Source of the DNA: Lentilactobacillus parabuchneri DSM 5707 = NBRC 107865
GTDB taxonomy: Bacteria > Bacillota > Bacilli > Lactobacillales > Lactobacillaceae
DNA length: 64,000 nucleotides
Assembly: GCF_001435315.1 (NCBI RefSeq)
Contig: NZ_AZGK01000002.1
Coordinates: 262,763 to 326,762, forward strand
Direction: 5' to 3'
A program made the position numbers and the translations under genes. Within the stretch, counting starts at the first letter, position 1. Every line of letters starts with the position of its first letter. The notes beneath the pieces were generated by a model, which ran no database searches, had not been told where the DNA came from, and saw nothing but the letters and a program-made list of their open reading frames with translations. Of the stretch, positions 35,292 to 43,421 are shown in pieces.

Positions 35292-36658
35292 GTGGAGAAG
35301 TTTTGGGATCGATTTTTAATCAGAATGGCTATTCTACTGCAAAAATGCGGGCAGTTTGGGCTGATGAGAATCGATTAAAGGTTGTGTGCCAGGTTGAGAC
35401 TGCTTTGGCTTACGCGATGGCACGGGCAGGAAACATTCCGGAAGATGCTTATGAGCAGATCAAATTACGTTTAGTACCAGAAAACTTTGATTTAACACAG
35501 CTTAGACTCGAAGCTGCGCGATCCGGACATTTCTTAGCTGGATTTGTGAGTTATTCCCAACGCTTATTTGACGATGATAGCGGCCAATATGTTCATTACG
35601 GTGCGACCAGTGAGGATATTGAGGATACGTGTTATGTGATGCAACTAAAACAGGCAAATGAAGTTATTCATAACTATTTAACTAAGTTTGGATCGGTATT
35701 GTATGAGCTGACGAGAAAGTATAAAAAGACACTGACTGCTGCAATGGCACACCGAACGTATGCAGCGCCGTCAACGCTGGGCTTTAAATTGGCAATCCAT
35801 CTTAATGAATTAGATTATTTAATGAGACGACTTAAAGAAGTTGGTGAGTTTACGTTTGCGGGCTCATTAGCTGGCGTCGAAGGACTTTCTACAATGTTGG
35901 GAGATCATTATGAACAGGTGGAAGCTGATTTTTGTCAGGAGCTAGATTTAAGCACACCAGAGATGTACTGGCACACACAACGCGAGCGATTCACTGAGTA
36001 CTGCAACGTACTGACGATGATTTCACAGTTGCTTGGAAAGCTTGGTAGAAATTTGTTAGTTATGAATCAGACTCAGGTTGGTGAGTTTCGTGAAACATAT
36101 GCGAAGGGGCGCCAAGGATCAACGGTTATTCCAACGGTAGAAGAACCTTATATGTGTGAAGCGATTGTTAACTTAGCAACGATTATTCGTAATGAAATGC
36201 CGTTGATGTATGACACAATGCAGGTGACTGGTGAAAAGGATACTACTGTCTGGCGAGATATCTATGTTGTACTACCTGAAATGACAATGTATTTATCAGG
36301 GCAGTTAAACTATGCTACAGTGGTTTTATCAAAAGGCTATTTTGATACTCAACGAATGTCAAAGAACTTCGAACTTGATGATGGAACGATGTATTCTGGT
36401 GCGATCATGATGGCACTTGGGAAGCACATTGGTCGGCAAAACGCCCATGAGCTATTGGTTCGCCTTCGCGTAGAATCTGATGTTAAAGGTGTGTTGCTTA
36501 AGGATCTATACTATTCGGATAAGGAAATTGCTAAGTATTTGTCTAAGGGTGAGTTAGACGATATTATGTCTCCGGGAAATATCTTACCTCATGCTGTGGG
36601 AAAGACAGATAAGATTTTGAGACTATATCGACAGAGACATTCCGACGAGATTGAATGA
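35288..36658 (+). CDS. Atypical lyase of the PurB/fumarase superfamily
   Basis: A 456-aa helical-bundle protein similar to adenylosuccinate lyase and carboxymuconate cycloisomerase. VHYGATSEDIEDT is the first conserved region. The second, usually GRTHxxHA, reads AMAHRTYAAPSTLGFK, keeping one His if aligned without gaps. The superfamily signature GSSxMPxKxNP is changed to GSTVIPTVEEPYMCE, with Met, Lys and Asn lost. It is longer than PurB (about 430 aa). So I do not call it PurB: it may act on another substrate or be an altered enzyme. GGAGG precedes the start, which overlaps lplA by 4 bp. Confidence 0.75.
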   Translation: MSGEVLGSIFNQNGYSTAKMRAVWADENRLKVVCQVETALAYAMARAGNIPEDAYEQIKLRLVPENFDLTQLRLEAARSGHFLAGFVSYSQRLFDDDSGQYVHYGATSEDIEDTCYVMQLKQANEVIHNYLTKFGSVLYELTRKYKKTLTAAMAHRTYAAPSTLGFKLAIHLNELDYLMRRLKEVGEFTFAGSLAGVEGLSTMLGDHYEQVEADFCQELDLSTPEMYWHTQRERFTEYCNVLTMISQLLGKLGRNLLVMNQTQVGEFRETYAKGRQGSTVIPTVEEPYMCEAIVNLATIIRNEMPLMYDTMQVTGEKDTTVWRDIYVVLPEMTMYLSGQLNYATVVLSKGYFDTQRMSKNFELDDGTMYSGAIMMALGKHIGRQNAHELLVRLRVESDVKGVLLKDLYYSDKEIAKYLSKGELDDIMSPGNILPHAVGKTDKILRLYRQRHSDEIE

Positions 36659-36819
36659 ATTTTATCATTTTTAGGACAATTCTTATCATAGGTCTGGTAT
36701 AACGGTTGGAATTTTACTGGATTTATTTATTGACGTTAGTTGAAAATATGAAACAAGGGATTCACTATTATCGTGTAAAATATTTTGGTAGTTCTATCAT
36801 TTGATCATTTTAGCATTCA

Positions 36820-36880
36820 AACTAATTAAAAATTACCTTTATATATTTTATGAATACTTATATATCAAGGATTCTTTAGT
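36820..36880 (+). promoter_or_regulatory. CRISPR array 2 leader
   Basis: AACTAATTAA begins 61 bp before the first repeat, and the leader ends in GGATTCTTTAGT. The middle AGAATGGC element is weak (TGAATACTTAT). Confidence 0.6.
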
Positions 36881-37092
36881 GTATTCCCCACACACGTAGG
36901 GGTGATCCCGATGACGGACATTATGAGGCCGGTGAATGGGTGGTATTCCCCACACACGTAGGGGTGATTCAGATTGGATGAAGTCGACTGCGACACTTAC
37001 AATGTATTCTCCATACGCATAGGGGTGATCCCGGCTCGGCTCCATACAGCATTGAATCGATAAAGTATTCCCCACGCATGCGGGGGGGAATC
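36881..37092 (+). CRISPR. CRISPR array 2 (4 repeats, 3 spacers)
   Basis: Repeats start at 36881, 36943, 37004 and 37065; spacers are 34, 33 and 33 bp. The repeats read GTATTCCCCACACACG then TAGGGGTGATCC, with GTAGGGG in place of GTGGGGG. Copies three and four are further degraded (GTATTCTCCATACGC; GCGGGGGGGAATC), marking the right, leader-distal end. Confidence 0.93.
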
Positions 37093-37251
37093 CCACGTTG
37101 ATAACCTCAAAATATTGTATAGCGCAAAAGGATGCGTTTAAAAAGGCTAAATTTAAAAGTCATACAAATGGCTGGAAAGAAACACATCATGTATAATTAA
37201 CGGTGTTCATAGGGATTTTAGATGGTTGTTTAAGAAGGGATACCAGTTGTT

Positions 37252-38112
37252 ATGAAAAAAGTACTCCATATCTCAAAAAGTCGTCCAGGAATCTGGCAAG
37301 ATACCAATGTGACTTACGCGCAGGTGCCAGGTTGGTTGGGACATACTACGATGGATTTAAAGTTAACAGTTTTACGGCAGTTTGAAGGACAGCCACAGCC
37401 GCTGCCAGTTATTTTTTGGTTTGGTGGCGGCGGGTGGATGACTGTTGATCATAACGTTCATTTGCCGAATCTGGTTGATCTTGTTCGAGCAGGATTTGTT
37501 GTCGTCAGCGTTGAGTATCGTAATAGTAACCAAGCGCAATGGCCAGCTCAGTTGATTGACGCGAAGGCGGCTATTCGCTATATCAAGTCCAATGCTGACA
37601 AGTACCAGATCAATCCAAAAAAGGTCGCCGTTATGGGCGAATCTGCTGGAGGTCATCTTGCGAGCATGGTAGCAGTGACTAACGGTCAAAAACAGTTTGA
37701 TGTTGGCAACTATCTGGATTACACAAGTGACGTTCAACTTGCGATTCCTTGGTATGGGGTGGTTAATCCGCTGTCTGCTAAGCAAAACAGTGCCTCTTCT
37801 GATTTTGACTTCGTTTATCGTAACCTTTTAGGCGGTGAACCGGAAGATAATCCTGAACTGGTTTCTCAAGCGGATCCACATACTTTCATTACGGATACCA
37901 CGGTGCCTTTTCTGTTGTTCCACGGGACGGAGGATGAAGTGGTCCCAGTCGACGATAGTCGTGAACTTTACGATGATTTAATTAGTCACGGTGTTGATGC
38001 AGACTTGTATGAGCTTCAGGGTGCTGAGCATATGGACGAATTGTTTATGCAACCAGAAATCACTAAATTAATAATTGATTTTTTGACTACACACTTTGGG
38101 AATGGTGCGTAG
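37252..38112 (+). CDS. Alpha/beta hydrolase (esterase), BD-FAE-like
   Basis: A 286-aa esterase fold. The nucleophile Ser is in VMGESAGGHLASM, Asp in FHGTEDEVVPVDD and His in QGAEHMDELF. The oxyanion region is FWFGGGGWMTVDHN instead of the usual HGGG. There is no signal peptide. It stands alone between CRISPR arrays 2 and 3, with a TATAAT -10 at 37193-37198 and a terminator at 38173. Family members remove acetyl or other acyl groups from small esters or sugars; a role in pectin deacetylation is possible but unproven. Confidence 0.87.
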   Translation: MKKVLHISKSRPGIWQDTNVTYAQVPGWLGHTTMDLKLTVLRQFEGQPQPLPVIFWFGGGGWMTVDHNVHLPNLVDLVRAGFVVVSVEYRNSNQAQWPAQLIDAKAAIRYIKSNADKYQINPKKVAVMGESAGGHLASMVAVTNGQKQFDVGNYLDYTSDVQLAIPWYGVVNPLSAKQNSASSDFDFVYRNLLGGEPEDNPELVSQADPHTFITDTTVPFLLFHGTEDEVVPVDDSRELYDDLISHGVDADLYELQGAEHMDELFMQPEITKLIIDFLTTHFGNGA

Positions 38113-38172
38113 ATTCTAGAACTTTTTCGAAATCAAGGAAATGGTCTTTAACTAAAATTATTTTTCAATGAA

Positions 38173-38214
38173 AGCGAACTTCTGAAACAATTTATAAAGA
38201 AGTTCGCTGTTTTA
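38173..38214 (+). terminator. Terminator of the alpha/beta hydrolase gene
   Basis: AGCGAACTTCT (38173-38183) pairs with AGAAGTTCGCT (38198-38208) and a T-rich run follows. Confidence 0.8.
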
Positions 38215-38413
38215 TTTTGGATATTTGTTAACTGAAGTAAAAACCTTGTGCTGAGGAAAATGAGGGGGAGCTAAAGTAAATGTTGAGATGTCGGCCGAAT
38301 GTTAGTAATATTAGTTTGTGCGGTGACGTGGATCAGGGATCGAAAATAGGCTATTCATACCTTATGGGTGATGCAAGTGGTCTTTTGTAGTTGGCAAAAC
38401 TTTATTTGAATAG

Positions 38414-38472
38414 AACTAATGAAATTTGACTGTTTTCCACTTTAAGAATGGCTATAACAAGGATTTTTTAGT
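38414..38472 (+). promoter_or_regulatory. CRISPR array 3 leader
   Basis: AACTAATGAA begins 59 bp before the first repeat. AGAATGGCTAT follows and the leader ends in GGATTTTTTAGT, as in array 1. Confidence 0.7.
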
Positions 38473-38683
38473 GTATTCCCCACGTGTGTAGGGGTGATCC
38501 TATCGATAACACCATAGGCAATCGCAACTGTGGGTATTCCCCACGTGTGTAGGGGTGATCCCGTCTTCAGCAGTTAGGAAGCTGTCGCCGTTTTGTATTC
38601 CCCACGTGTGTAGGGGTGATCCCGGAAGCTCGAGTTTATCGGCTTCCGTTTTCAGGTATTCCTCACGTATGTAAGGGCAGCCC
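38473..38683 (+). CRISPR. CRISPR array 3 (4 repeats, 3 spacers)
   Basis: Repeats start at 38473, 38534, 38595 and 38656, with 33-bp spacers. The first three are identical (GTATTCCCCACGTGTG, then TAGGGGTGATCC); the fourth is degraded (GTATTCCTCACGTATG, then TAAGGGCAGCCC), so the leader is on the left. Confidence 0.94.
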
Positions 38684-38831
38684 CTTCAATAATCAGTGAT
38701 CAAGCTGCTAAGATTAAACAAGATACTGAGTTCCACTTGGGACTTAATTTGGCCATAGTTTTAGGCCAGTTAAAATCGAACGAATAATCATAACCGTACA
38801 CGCATTTTTAGTTAGGGGGTATCAATTAAAT

Positions 38832-40100
38832 ATGGCTCATACAAAACCAAACTTAATTACAGCAAAACAGATCGACACTTTTATTAATTCAAATGCAAGC
38901 AATGTGGGACAATTGGATGATAATACGCCTTTAAAGAAATTGCCTAAAAGCTTTAAGCCTTTAAAGAAATTAAAAAATCAGGTAGCGTCTCAGGCAATTA
39001 TCCAAAATTTGTTAAAGGAACAGTATTTTTGGAGTACCCAAACAACAATTTTAGAGCCAGTGTCCACCTATTTGAACACTTTGGTTGATAGTCAAAATAA
39101 AGCAGTCTTAAAACAGTTAACCTCACAAGATATCAAGCTAATTAATTTGTATCAAATCATTAATCAACTACAAACTAATGGTGAAAACGGACTTTTATCC
39201 GGCGATCAGTTTTTTATGCCAGTCACAGAGAAGAACCTGGCCAAATTGCATTCAACCACCGGGGTATATGAGCTGCTGACTGAGCCGAAGTCAAGATTGT
39301 ATTTTTCAACTAAACACTTTCGTCGAGATATTTTAAATAAACGGACGGTGGTAACGTCATTTTATTTGCCACAAAAACAAGCTGGGAAATATGTAGCAAT
39401 GGGAGAAACTTTCAGCTTTGAACCTCATGATGAAAATGGTCCAATTCGGACTATTACTCAAGACGAGCAAAAAGCACTTAGCAAACAGGATATTGACTCA
39501 GAACTCGACAATATAAATAATATTCATGCGGTAAAGGTTATTGGCAAACCGTTAGAAACTGGCCAATTACTACATCTATCGCTTTTTGATGAGCCTGAAT
39601 TAAAAGAGCGGTTTAAAACTTTAGGCTTTGACACCGTCGGTAAATTGAAGAAGGATATTTTCTGGGTGATTCAAAAAGGGTTTAAGGTCAGCCTGGATGG
39701 TGACGATTATTTGGCAATTAACAACCTCAATTGGAATGAGTTGAAGCGTAATTTAATTTCTGAAAACTATTATCATAACTTACTCAATAGCGTTTTAAGC
39801 ATTGCATTGCTCAAATTACTTAGAGTTGACGTTTTGCATGAAGATTTGGTCAAAGTTATCAGTGCCGGAGCCATGACGACTGCTAAGTATTTAGATCATA
39901 AGGGAGTCACGATTATTTCATCAATGTGGGCGAAAAAGCTTTATGGCTTGACTGAAGATTTGCACTTTCTTGATGAGATCGAGTATCGCACTTTAAGTTC
40001 CTATGATGCAAGTGATGATATCGAATTTGGCAGTGACTTGGACGATATCATTCGTGAACTGCCCAAATTTATGAGTGAGTTATATGATATCTGCGATTAA
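38832..40100 (+). CDS. Unknown 422-aa protein between CRISPR arrays 3 and 4
   Basis: I do not recognise this protein. It is soluble, Lys/Asp/Leu-rich, with no signal peptide or membrane segment. The N-terminal 40 residues are polar and contain a repeated PLKKLPK/PLKKLKN element (residues about 37-53). The middle has VYELLTEPKSRLYFSTKHFRRD, here seen as YELLTEPKSRLYFS. The C-terminal part is helical and ends acidic (SDDIEFGSDLDDIIRELPK). A GGGGG ribosome site lies rather far (about 13 nt) from the ATG. It lies 0.5 kb upstream of cas3, in the same direction, and is followed by two tiny membrane ORFs. A defence or CRISPR-linked role is only suggested by location. Confidence 0.6.
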   Translation: MAHTKPNLITAKQIDTFINSNASNVGQLDDNTPLKKLPKSFKPLKKLKNQVASQAIIQNLLKEQYFWSTQTTILEPVSTYLNTLVDSQNKAVLKQLTSQDIKLINLYQIINQLQTNGENGLLSGDQFFMPVTEKNLAKLHSTTGVYELLTEPKSRLYFSTKHFRRDILNKRTVVTSFYLPQKQAGKYVAMGETFSFEPHDENGPIRTITQDEQKALSKQDIDSELDNINNIHAVKVIGKPLETGQLLHLSLFDEPELKERFKTLGFDTVGKLKKDIFWVIQKGFKVSLDGDDYLAINNLNWNELKRNLISENYYHNLLNSVLSIALLKLLRVDVLHEDLVKVISAGAMTTAKYLDHKGVTIISSMWAKKLYGLTEDLHFLDEIEYRTLSSYDASDDIEFGSDLDDIIRELPKFMSELYDICD

Positions 40101-40145
40101 CGGCTGACTCAGTTTGTTATCAACCGCAGTTTTAGGACTTATCTA

Positions 40146-40277
40146 GTGAGAGTTCCATCAAATGCGCTTTATTCCAGCTCTGGATGGTCCATTTTAATTA
40201 GTCTATTTTTTATATTCATTGCAATTATCGCTGCTATTGCGTTGACAAACTTGGTTGTGGGTAAAGAATCAAGGTAA
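40146..40277 (+). CDS. Possible small membrane protein (43 aa)
   Basis: A GTG-started frame with AGGA 8 nt upstream encodes 43 residues: a short polar N-terminus, one clear membrane segment (WSILISLFFIFIAIIAAIAL) and a charged GKESR end. It lies 45 nt after the 422-aa protein gene. Too short to confirm; it could also be the first half of a two-segment protein broken by a frameshift. Confidence 0.4.
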   Translation: MRVPSNALYSSSGWSILISLFFIFIAIIAAIALTNLVVGKESR

Positions 40278-40278
40278 A

Positions 40279-40359
40279 TTGAAAGTCGGAATTTTTATAT
40301 TGGGTGTTATACTTTTTTCGTCACTCATGCAAGAGCTCAAAAGATTGTTAATAAACTAA
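40279..40359 (+). CDS. Possible small membrane peptide (26 aa)
   Basis: A TTG start 1 nt after the preceding stop gives KVGIFILGVILFSS, a membrane segment, then a basic end (ELKRLLIN). AAGG overlaps the previous stop codon. Read together with the 43-aa ORF, a one-base frameshift would give a 70-residue, two-segment protein. Confidence 0.3.
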   Translation: MKVGIFILGVILFSSLMQELKRLLIN

Positions 40360-40464
40360 AATATGTTCCCAGTTGGATGATATAATTGATTTGTATTCTC
40401 TTTTATGTAATATCTTGCATTACCCTGATTAGTTGTGATTTCTACGAGATCTTAATTCGTTGAT

Positions 40465-40541
40465 TTGTTCCCCACATGTGTGGGGGTGATCCTGATAGAT
40501 TTATGTCTAATGAGTATTCCCTACGTATGTGGGGCAAATAT
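40465..40541 (+). CRISPR. Decayed CRISPR remnant (array 4)
   Basis: Two imperfect repeats (40465-40492, ending ATGTGTGGGGGTGATCC, and 40514-40541, starting GTATTCCCTACG) are separated by only 21 bp. There is no leader motif. It looks like the leftover of an array that has lost part of a spacer and its leader, just before cas3. Confidence 0.7.
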
Positions 40542-40622
40542 TATCAAACGATAGTTTTATATCTAAAACATGTGATCTAATTAGCTCAAATCATATAAAT
40601 CATCAAAAAAGGAGCGCAAATA

Positions 40623-43421
40623 ATGAAGCTATCAAAAAAGACTACCTCAATGTGGTCGAAAAAGAGAATTGGCATTGATGGCACACCACTCTGGCTACCA
40701 CTAATCACACATTTAACGGATACAAAAAATGTAATTTCCTGGCTTTATGAAAATTGGCTTAGTGATGGTCAAAGACAGATACTGAAACGTTCGACCCCTT
40801 ATGGAACTTACAGTCATTCAGAACAAGATATTGAAAAACTGATTAGTTTTGTAGGCTTCTTTCATGACATTGGCAAAGCAACCCCGGCCTTTCAGAAGAA
40901 AACAGTGAGCAGCCGTGATGAGTATATAGACAAAAATATTATGGAACGTTTGATGGAAAGTGGCTTTTCAGAAATTAATAAAAAAGAACTATCAAATTCT
41001 CGAGATTCGCCACATGGAACAGCTGGAGAAGCACTTTTAGAATATTGGGAAGTACCGGTGTCAGTTGGAGCAATTATCGGTGGACACCACGGATTACCCC
41101 TTTCGGAGACGCCCAGTGGTCAGATTAGTAGATACACTGATAATTATTTTCAAAGTGAAACACATCCAGAAATCGCCGCGAGTTGGAAACAGACGCAAAG
41201 AGAAATTCTTGACTATGGATTAGAACTAGTTGGCTACAGTTCGGTAAAAGAAATTCCTGATGTTAGTCAACCACAAGCAGTTATCTTAGAAGGGCTTTTG
41301 ATCATGGCCGACTGGCTGGCATCTAGTGAGCGCTTAACCAATGCTAGTGAGAAAGAATTATTTCCGCTTGTGTCACTAGATACATCTTATGATGAAATTG
41401 ACACTGACAGTCGCTTTGATCGAGCAATTGGCAATTGGAATTTGAGCGATAAATGGATCCCTCAAAAGATATCGTCTCAAGATAATCCATATAAAAGCCG
41501 TTGGGGATTTGAAGCTCGGCCAGTTCAAACAGCTGTTACGCACGCAATCGCCAAAACTGACGATCCTGGAATCATTATCATTGAGGCCCCCACAGGTGTC
41601 GGAAAAACTGAAATTGCACTGATTGCTGCTGAACAATTAGCTACCATTCGCGGTGAAGACGGTGTCTTTATCGGGTTACCAACCCAAGCTACGGCGAATG
41701 CGATGTTTGATCGAGTAGATGATTGGCTTGAAAAAGTTGCTAAATCGCAAGATGAAAGACTTTCGATTAAGCTAATGCATGGTAAGGCTCGATTCAATCG
41801 TCATTATCAAAAGATTCCTGATGCTACTAATGTTGAAGTTCCAAATACTAAGGCCCCAAGCGTTACAGTAAACGGCTGGTTTTCTGGCAAAAAATCTATT
41901 TTAACCAAATTTTCTGTTGGAACAATTGATAATCTATTATTAATGGGATTAAAACAGAAGCATTTGTTCTTAAAGCATTTAGGATTGAGCGGGAAGATTG
42001 TCATTATCGATGAAGCTCACGCGATTGACATCTTTATGAGTCAGTATTTACATGTCGTAATCAGTTGGCTCGGGGCCTACCACGTCCCGATTGTCGTTTT
42101 ATCAGCAACACTCCCAAATGAAAATAGGAATTCATTAATTGAAGCTTATTTAAAAGGGAAATATGGATCTTCACATCCTAAAGGATTCAAAGCACCTGAT
42201 AGGTGGCAATCAACAGAAGCTTACCCGCTACTTAGCATCTTAGATGGTAAAGAATTGAGGCAAGTAACCAAATTTGAAGGCCACAGCGACCAAAAGCCCT
42301 ACACGTTACAGATTCAGAAGATCAATCCCACGGATGAAAAACTAATTCAAATGGTGTTAACTCAGATATCTGAGGGTGGGATTGCAGGAATTATCGTCAA
42401 TACCGTAAAGCGAGCGCAGGCCCTTGCTCGACTTATTCCAAAAGGTGTTGATATGATGATTGTCCACGCAGCTTTTCTCAGCCCTGCACGAGAAGCACAA
42501 GAAGAAAAGCTGCAGCGGACAACTGGGAAAAATGCGCATCGTCCGAAAAAAATGATTGTCATTGGTACTCAAGTTCTCGAACAGTCATTAGATATTGATT
42601 TTGATATTCTATATACCGACATTGCGCCAATGGATTTAATCATACAGCGCGCGGGCCGTTTGCATCGTCACCACATCAAGCGACCTAAAGCACTGCAAAC
42701 GCCACAGGTATTTATTATGGGTATCAACGGTCCAGGAGATTATGGAAAGGCAAATGAATTAATTTATCAAAGATATTTATTGATGAAGACTGATTATTTC
42801 CTTGGAGATAAGATCAATATTCCTCAAGACGTTTCAAAATTGGTGCAGGCCGTTTACAGCAAAACTAATGACAATGAAATATCTGGAATGATTGGTATCA
42901 ATGAAAGTTTAACTGGGTTTAAAACATATCTTAAGACCGAGGCCGCAAAAGCTGAGGCGTACCAAGTTACCCCACCAGACTATTTTGGCGACCTTCATGG
43001 CTGGTTGAATCAAGCGCAAAATGACGTTGATAAAAATGAACAGCTAGCTAAGGCGGCTGTTCGCGATATTAAGCAAACTGTTGAAGTCATTATGATTCAA
43101 CATACTAACAAAGGTGATTTCTTGATACCAGTTAATCCCGACGAACAACCTCAGTCCATCCAAACCGTATCGTCTAAAACAATCGCTAAACAACTGATTA
43201 GGATTCCATCAAGTATTACACCGAAAGTTAATCGTGTGATTGATGTCCTGGCAGTTCAAACTCACCGGTATTATCCTGACTGGCGTAACGACGTCTGGCT
43301 CAAAGGGGCGTTGGTGCTTCGGTTAGACAACAATTTGTCGGCCAGTCTTGAGGGTTGGCGATTACACTATTCTACGAAATTTGGCTTGAGTTATTCAAAG
43401 GAGGGTGATTATGAAAACTAG
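40623..43421 (+). CDS. cas3: CRISPR-associated helicase/nuclease Cas3 (type I-E)
   Basis: A 932-aa fusion of an HD nuclease and a superfamily 2 helicase that degrades DNA marked by Cascade. The HD motif is in FFHDIGKATPAFQ (residues 81-82), with further metal-ligand His in GGHHGLP. The helicase shows Walker A EAPTGVGKTEIAL (near 321), DEAH in IDEAHAID (near 463), LSATLP and QRAGRLHRH (near 675). Length fits I-E Cas3. AAGGAG lies 9 nt before the ATG. It is first in the cas operon and overlaps casA by 11 bp. Confidence 0.96.
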   Translation: MKLSKKTTSMWSKKRIGIDGTPLWLPLITHLTDTKNVISWLYENWLSDGQRQILKRSTPYGTYSHSEQDIEKLISFVGFFHDIGKATPAFQKKTVSSRDEYIDKNIMERLMESGFSEINKKELSNSRDSPHGTAGEALLEYWEVPVSVGAIIGGHHGLPLSETPSGQISRYTDNYFQSETHPEIAASWKQTQREILDYGLELVGYSSVKEIPDVSQPQAVILEGLLIMADWLASSERLTNASEKELFPLVSLDTSYDEIDTDSRFDRAIGNWNLSDKWIPQKISSQDNPYKSRWGFEARPVQTAVTHAIAKTDDPGIIIIEAPTGVGKTEIALIAAEQLATIRGEDGVFIGLPTQATANAMFDRVDDWLEKVAKSQDERLSIKLMHGKARFNRHYQKIPDATNVEVPNTKAPSVTVNGWFSGKKSILTKFSVGTIDNLLLMGLKQKHLFLKHLGLSGKIVIIDEAHAIDIFMSQYLHVVISWLGAYHVPIVVLSATLPNENRNSLIEAYLKGKYGSSHPKGFKAPDRWQSTEAYPLLSILDGKELRQVTKFEGHSDQKPYTLQIQKINPTDEKLIQMVLTQISEGGIAGIIVNTVKRAQALARLIPKGVDMMIVHAAFLSPAREAQEEKLQRTTGKNAHRPKKMIVIGTQVLEQSLDIDFDILYTDIAPMDLIIQRAGRLHRHHIKRPKALQTPQVFIMGINGPGDYGKANELIYQRYLLMKTDYFLGDKINIPQDVSKLVQAVYSKTNDNEISGMIGINESLTGFKTYLKTEAAKAEAYQVTPPDYFGDLHGWLNQAQNDVDKNEQLAKAAVRDIKQTVEVIMIQHTNKGDFLIPVNPDEQPQSIQTVSSKTIAKQLIRIPSSITPKVNRVIDVLAVQTHRYYPDWRNDVWLKGALVLRLDNNLSASLEGWRLHYSTKFGLSYSKEGDYEN

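Noticed and set aside
35288-36658. Naming the lplA-coupled lyase purB.
   Set aside because: Superfamily signature residues are replaced and the context is not purine synthesis, so only a superfamily call is made.
36848-37096. Minus-strand frame with repeated WGI / YGEY units.
   Set aside because: It is a translation of CRISPR array 2.
38280-38390. A 36-codon ORF with a good GGGGGAG ribosome site before array 3.
   Set aside because: No recognisable features and no operon context; a strong ribosome site alone was not enough. It could be revisited with ribosome profiling.
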